64,000 nt of DNA, taken from NCBI RefSeq assembly GCF_000266945.1, contig NC_018025.1, positions 5,336,001 to 5,400,000 on the forward strand, given 5' to 3'. The number at the start of each line of letters is the position of its first letter. Position 1 is the stretch's first letter. The notes under the pieces were generated by a model. The model searched no databases, was not told the origin of the DNA, and was given only the letters and a program-made list of their open reading frames with translations. This DNA is from Desulfomonile tiedjei DSM 6799. Lineage in GTDB: Bacteria > Desulfobacterota > Desulfomonilia > Desulfomonilales > Desulfomonilaceae. Made by a program: the position numbers and the translations under genes. Shown here piece by piece: positions 63,800 through 64,000 of the stretch.

Positions 63800-64000
63800 A
63801 TGAACAAGTCAGATCTTATTGCGGCCTTGGCCAAGGAAACGGACCTTCCCTTGAGAAAATCGGAAGAAATCGTCAATCTCGTCTTCGACACTATGTCGGT
63901 GGCACTCGTGGAGGGTAACCGGATCGAAATACGAGGATTCGGCTCCTTTATGGTAAAAGAGTATCAGGGCTACACAGGGCGGAATCCGAAAACCGGTGAT
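63800..64000 (+). CDS. Second HU/IHF-family protein (3' end outside window)
   Basis: 67 residues are visible from ATG 63800, ending in the arm motif NPKTGD. Helices 1 and 2 (LIAALAKETDLPLRKSEEIV) and the IEIRGFGSFMV core are clear. It lies 18 bases downstream of the first HU gene and is read in the same operon. The two differ enough to form a heterodimer, like HupA/HupB or IHF alpha/beta; this is inference. Confidence 0.92.
   Translation, partial: MNKSDLIAALAKETDLPLRKSEEIVNLVFDTMSVALVEGNRIEIRGFGSFMVKEYQGYTGRNPKTGD

Overview
The window reads as chromosomal DNA of an anaerobic, sulfate-reducing or syntrophic bacterium of the Desulfobacterota, with a Desulfomonile-like flavour. This rests on the gene mix and is an inference. 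The mix includes an AMMECR1-type protein, GYF/zinc-ribbon membrane proteins, high-affinity branched-chain amino-acid type (Liv) ABC transport next to acyl-CoA ligase and hydroxybutyrate-dehydrogenase-like genes, sigma-54 control, a predicted selenoprotein, and many palindromic intergenic repeats. I see no rRNA, tRNA or CRISPR array.

Region by region. 1-10.7 kb is almost entirely minus strand: a zinc-ribbon/Yip1 protein cut by the window edge, a PP-loop thiolase-like protein overlapping amrA, argC, guaB, sppA, a GAF-like membrane gene broken by a repeat, an ABC ATPase with a transglutaminase-like membrane protein, and a PHP phosphoesterase. 10.9-18.3 kb is plus strand: a GYF-domain membrane protein, an exported protein built of six SHOCT-like repeats, a 1140-residue GlmS-like protein and a LysM protein. 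18.5-26.6 kb holds a radical SAM protein, an unrecognised three-gene cassette, mutS, and an exported protein whose frame contains an internal TGA. 27-35.6 kb has a XerD-like recombinase, an L,D-transpeptidase, an alpha-oxoamine-synthase-type PLP enzyme, an MBL-fold protein, a DUF4160 gene paired with a DUF2442-HU fusion, a rhodanese selenoprotein, a MauE/DoxX protein and a DUF484-like protein.

35.8-49.3 kb looks like a catabolic uptake locus. A sigma-54 activator lies between an acyl-CoA ligase and a short-chain dehydrogenase. Each of those two genes has a well-formed -24/-12 promoter, and two matching TGTAG-N8-CTACA sites lie in the same region. A complete Liv operon (binding protein, two permeases, two ATPases) follows. 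After a Gfo/Idh/MocA oxidoreductase comes a partial second Liv set with only a binding protein and one permease. 49.5-59.3 kb holds a PhaC-like hydrolase, a flavin reductase, small exported proteins, an IS1182-type element, a ketopantoate-reductase-like gene, a ThiF/MoeB protein and a sugar nucleotidyltransferase. 59.7-63.2 kb holds an IS4-type and an IS66-type element, both with exact target duplications. The window ends in tandem HU/IHF genes.

The observations most worth following up are these: the rhodanese gene with a selenocysteine codon where relatives have CxCP; a second, less certain, in-frame TGA followed by a SECIS-like hairpin; the DUF2442-HU fusion beside DUF4160; the three-gene cassette at 20.5-22.7 kb; the sigma-54 circuit; and the families of long palindromic repeats, one of which has split a gene while others are targets of insertion sequences.
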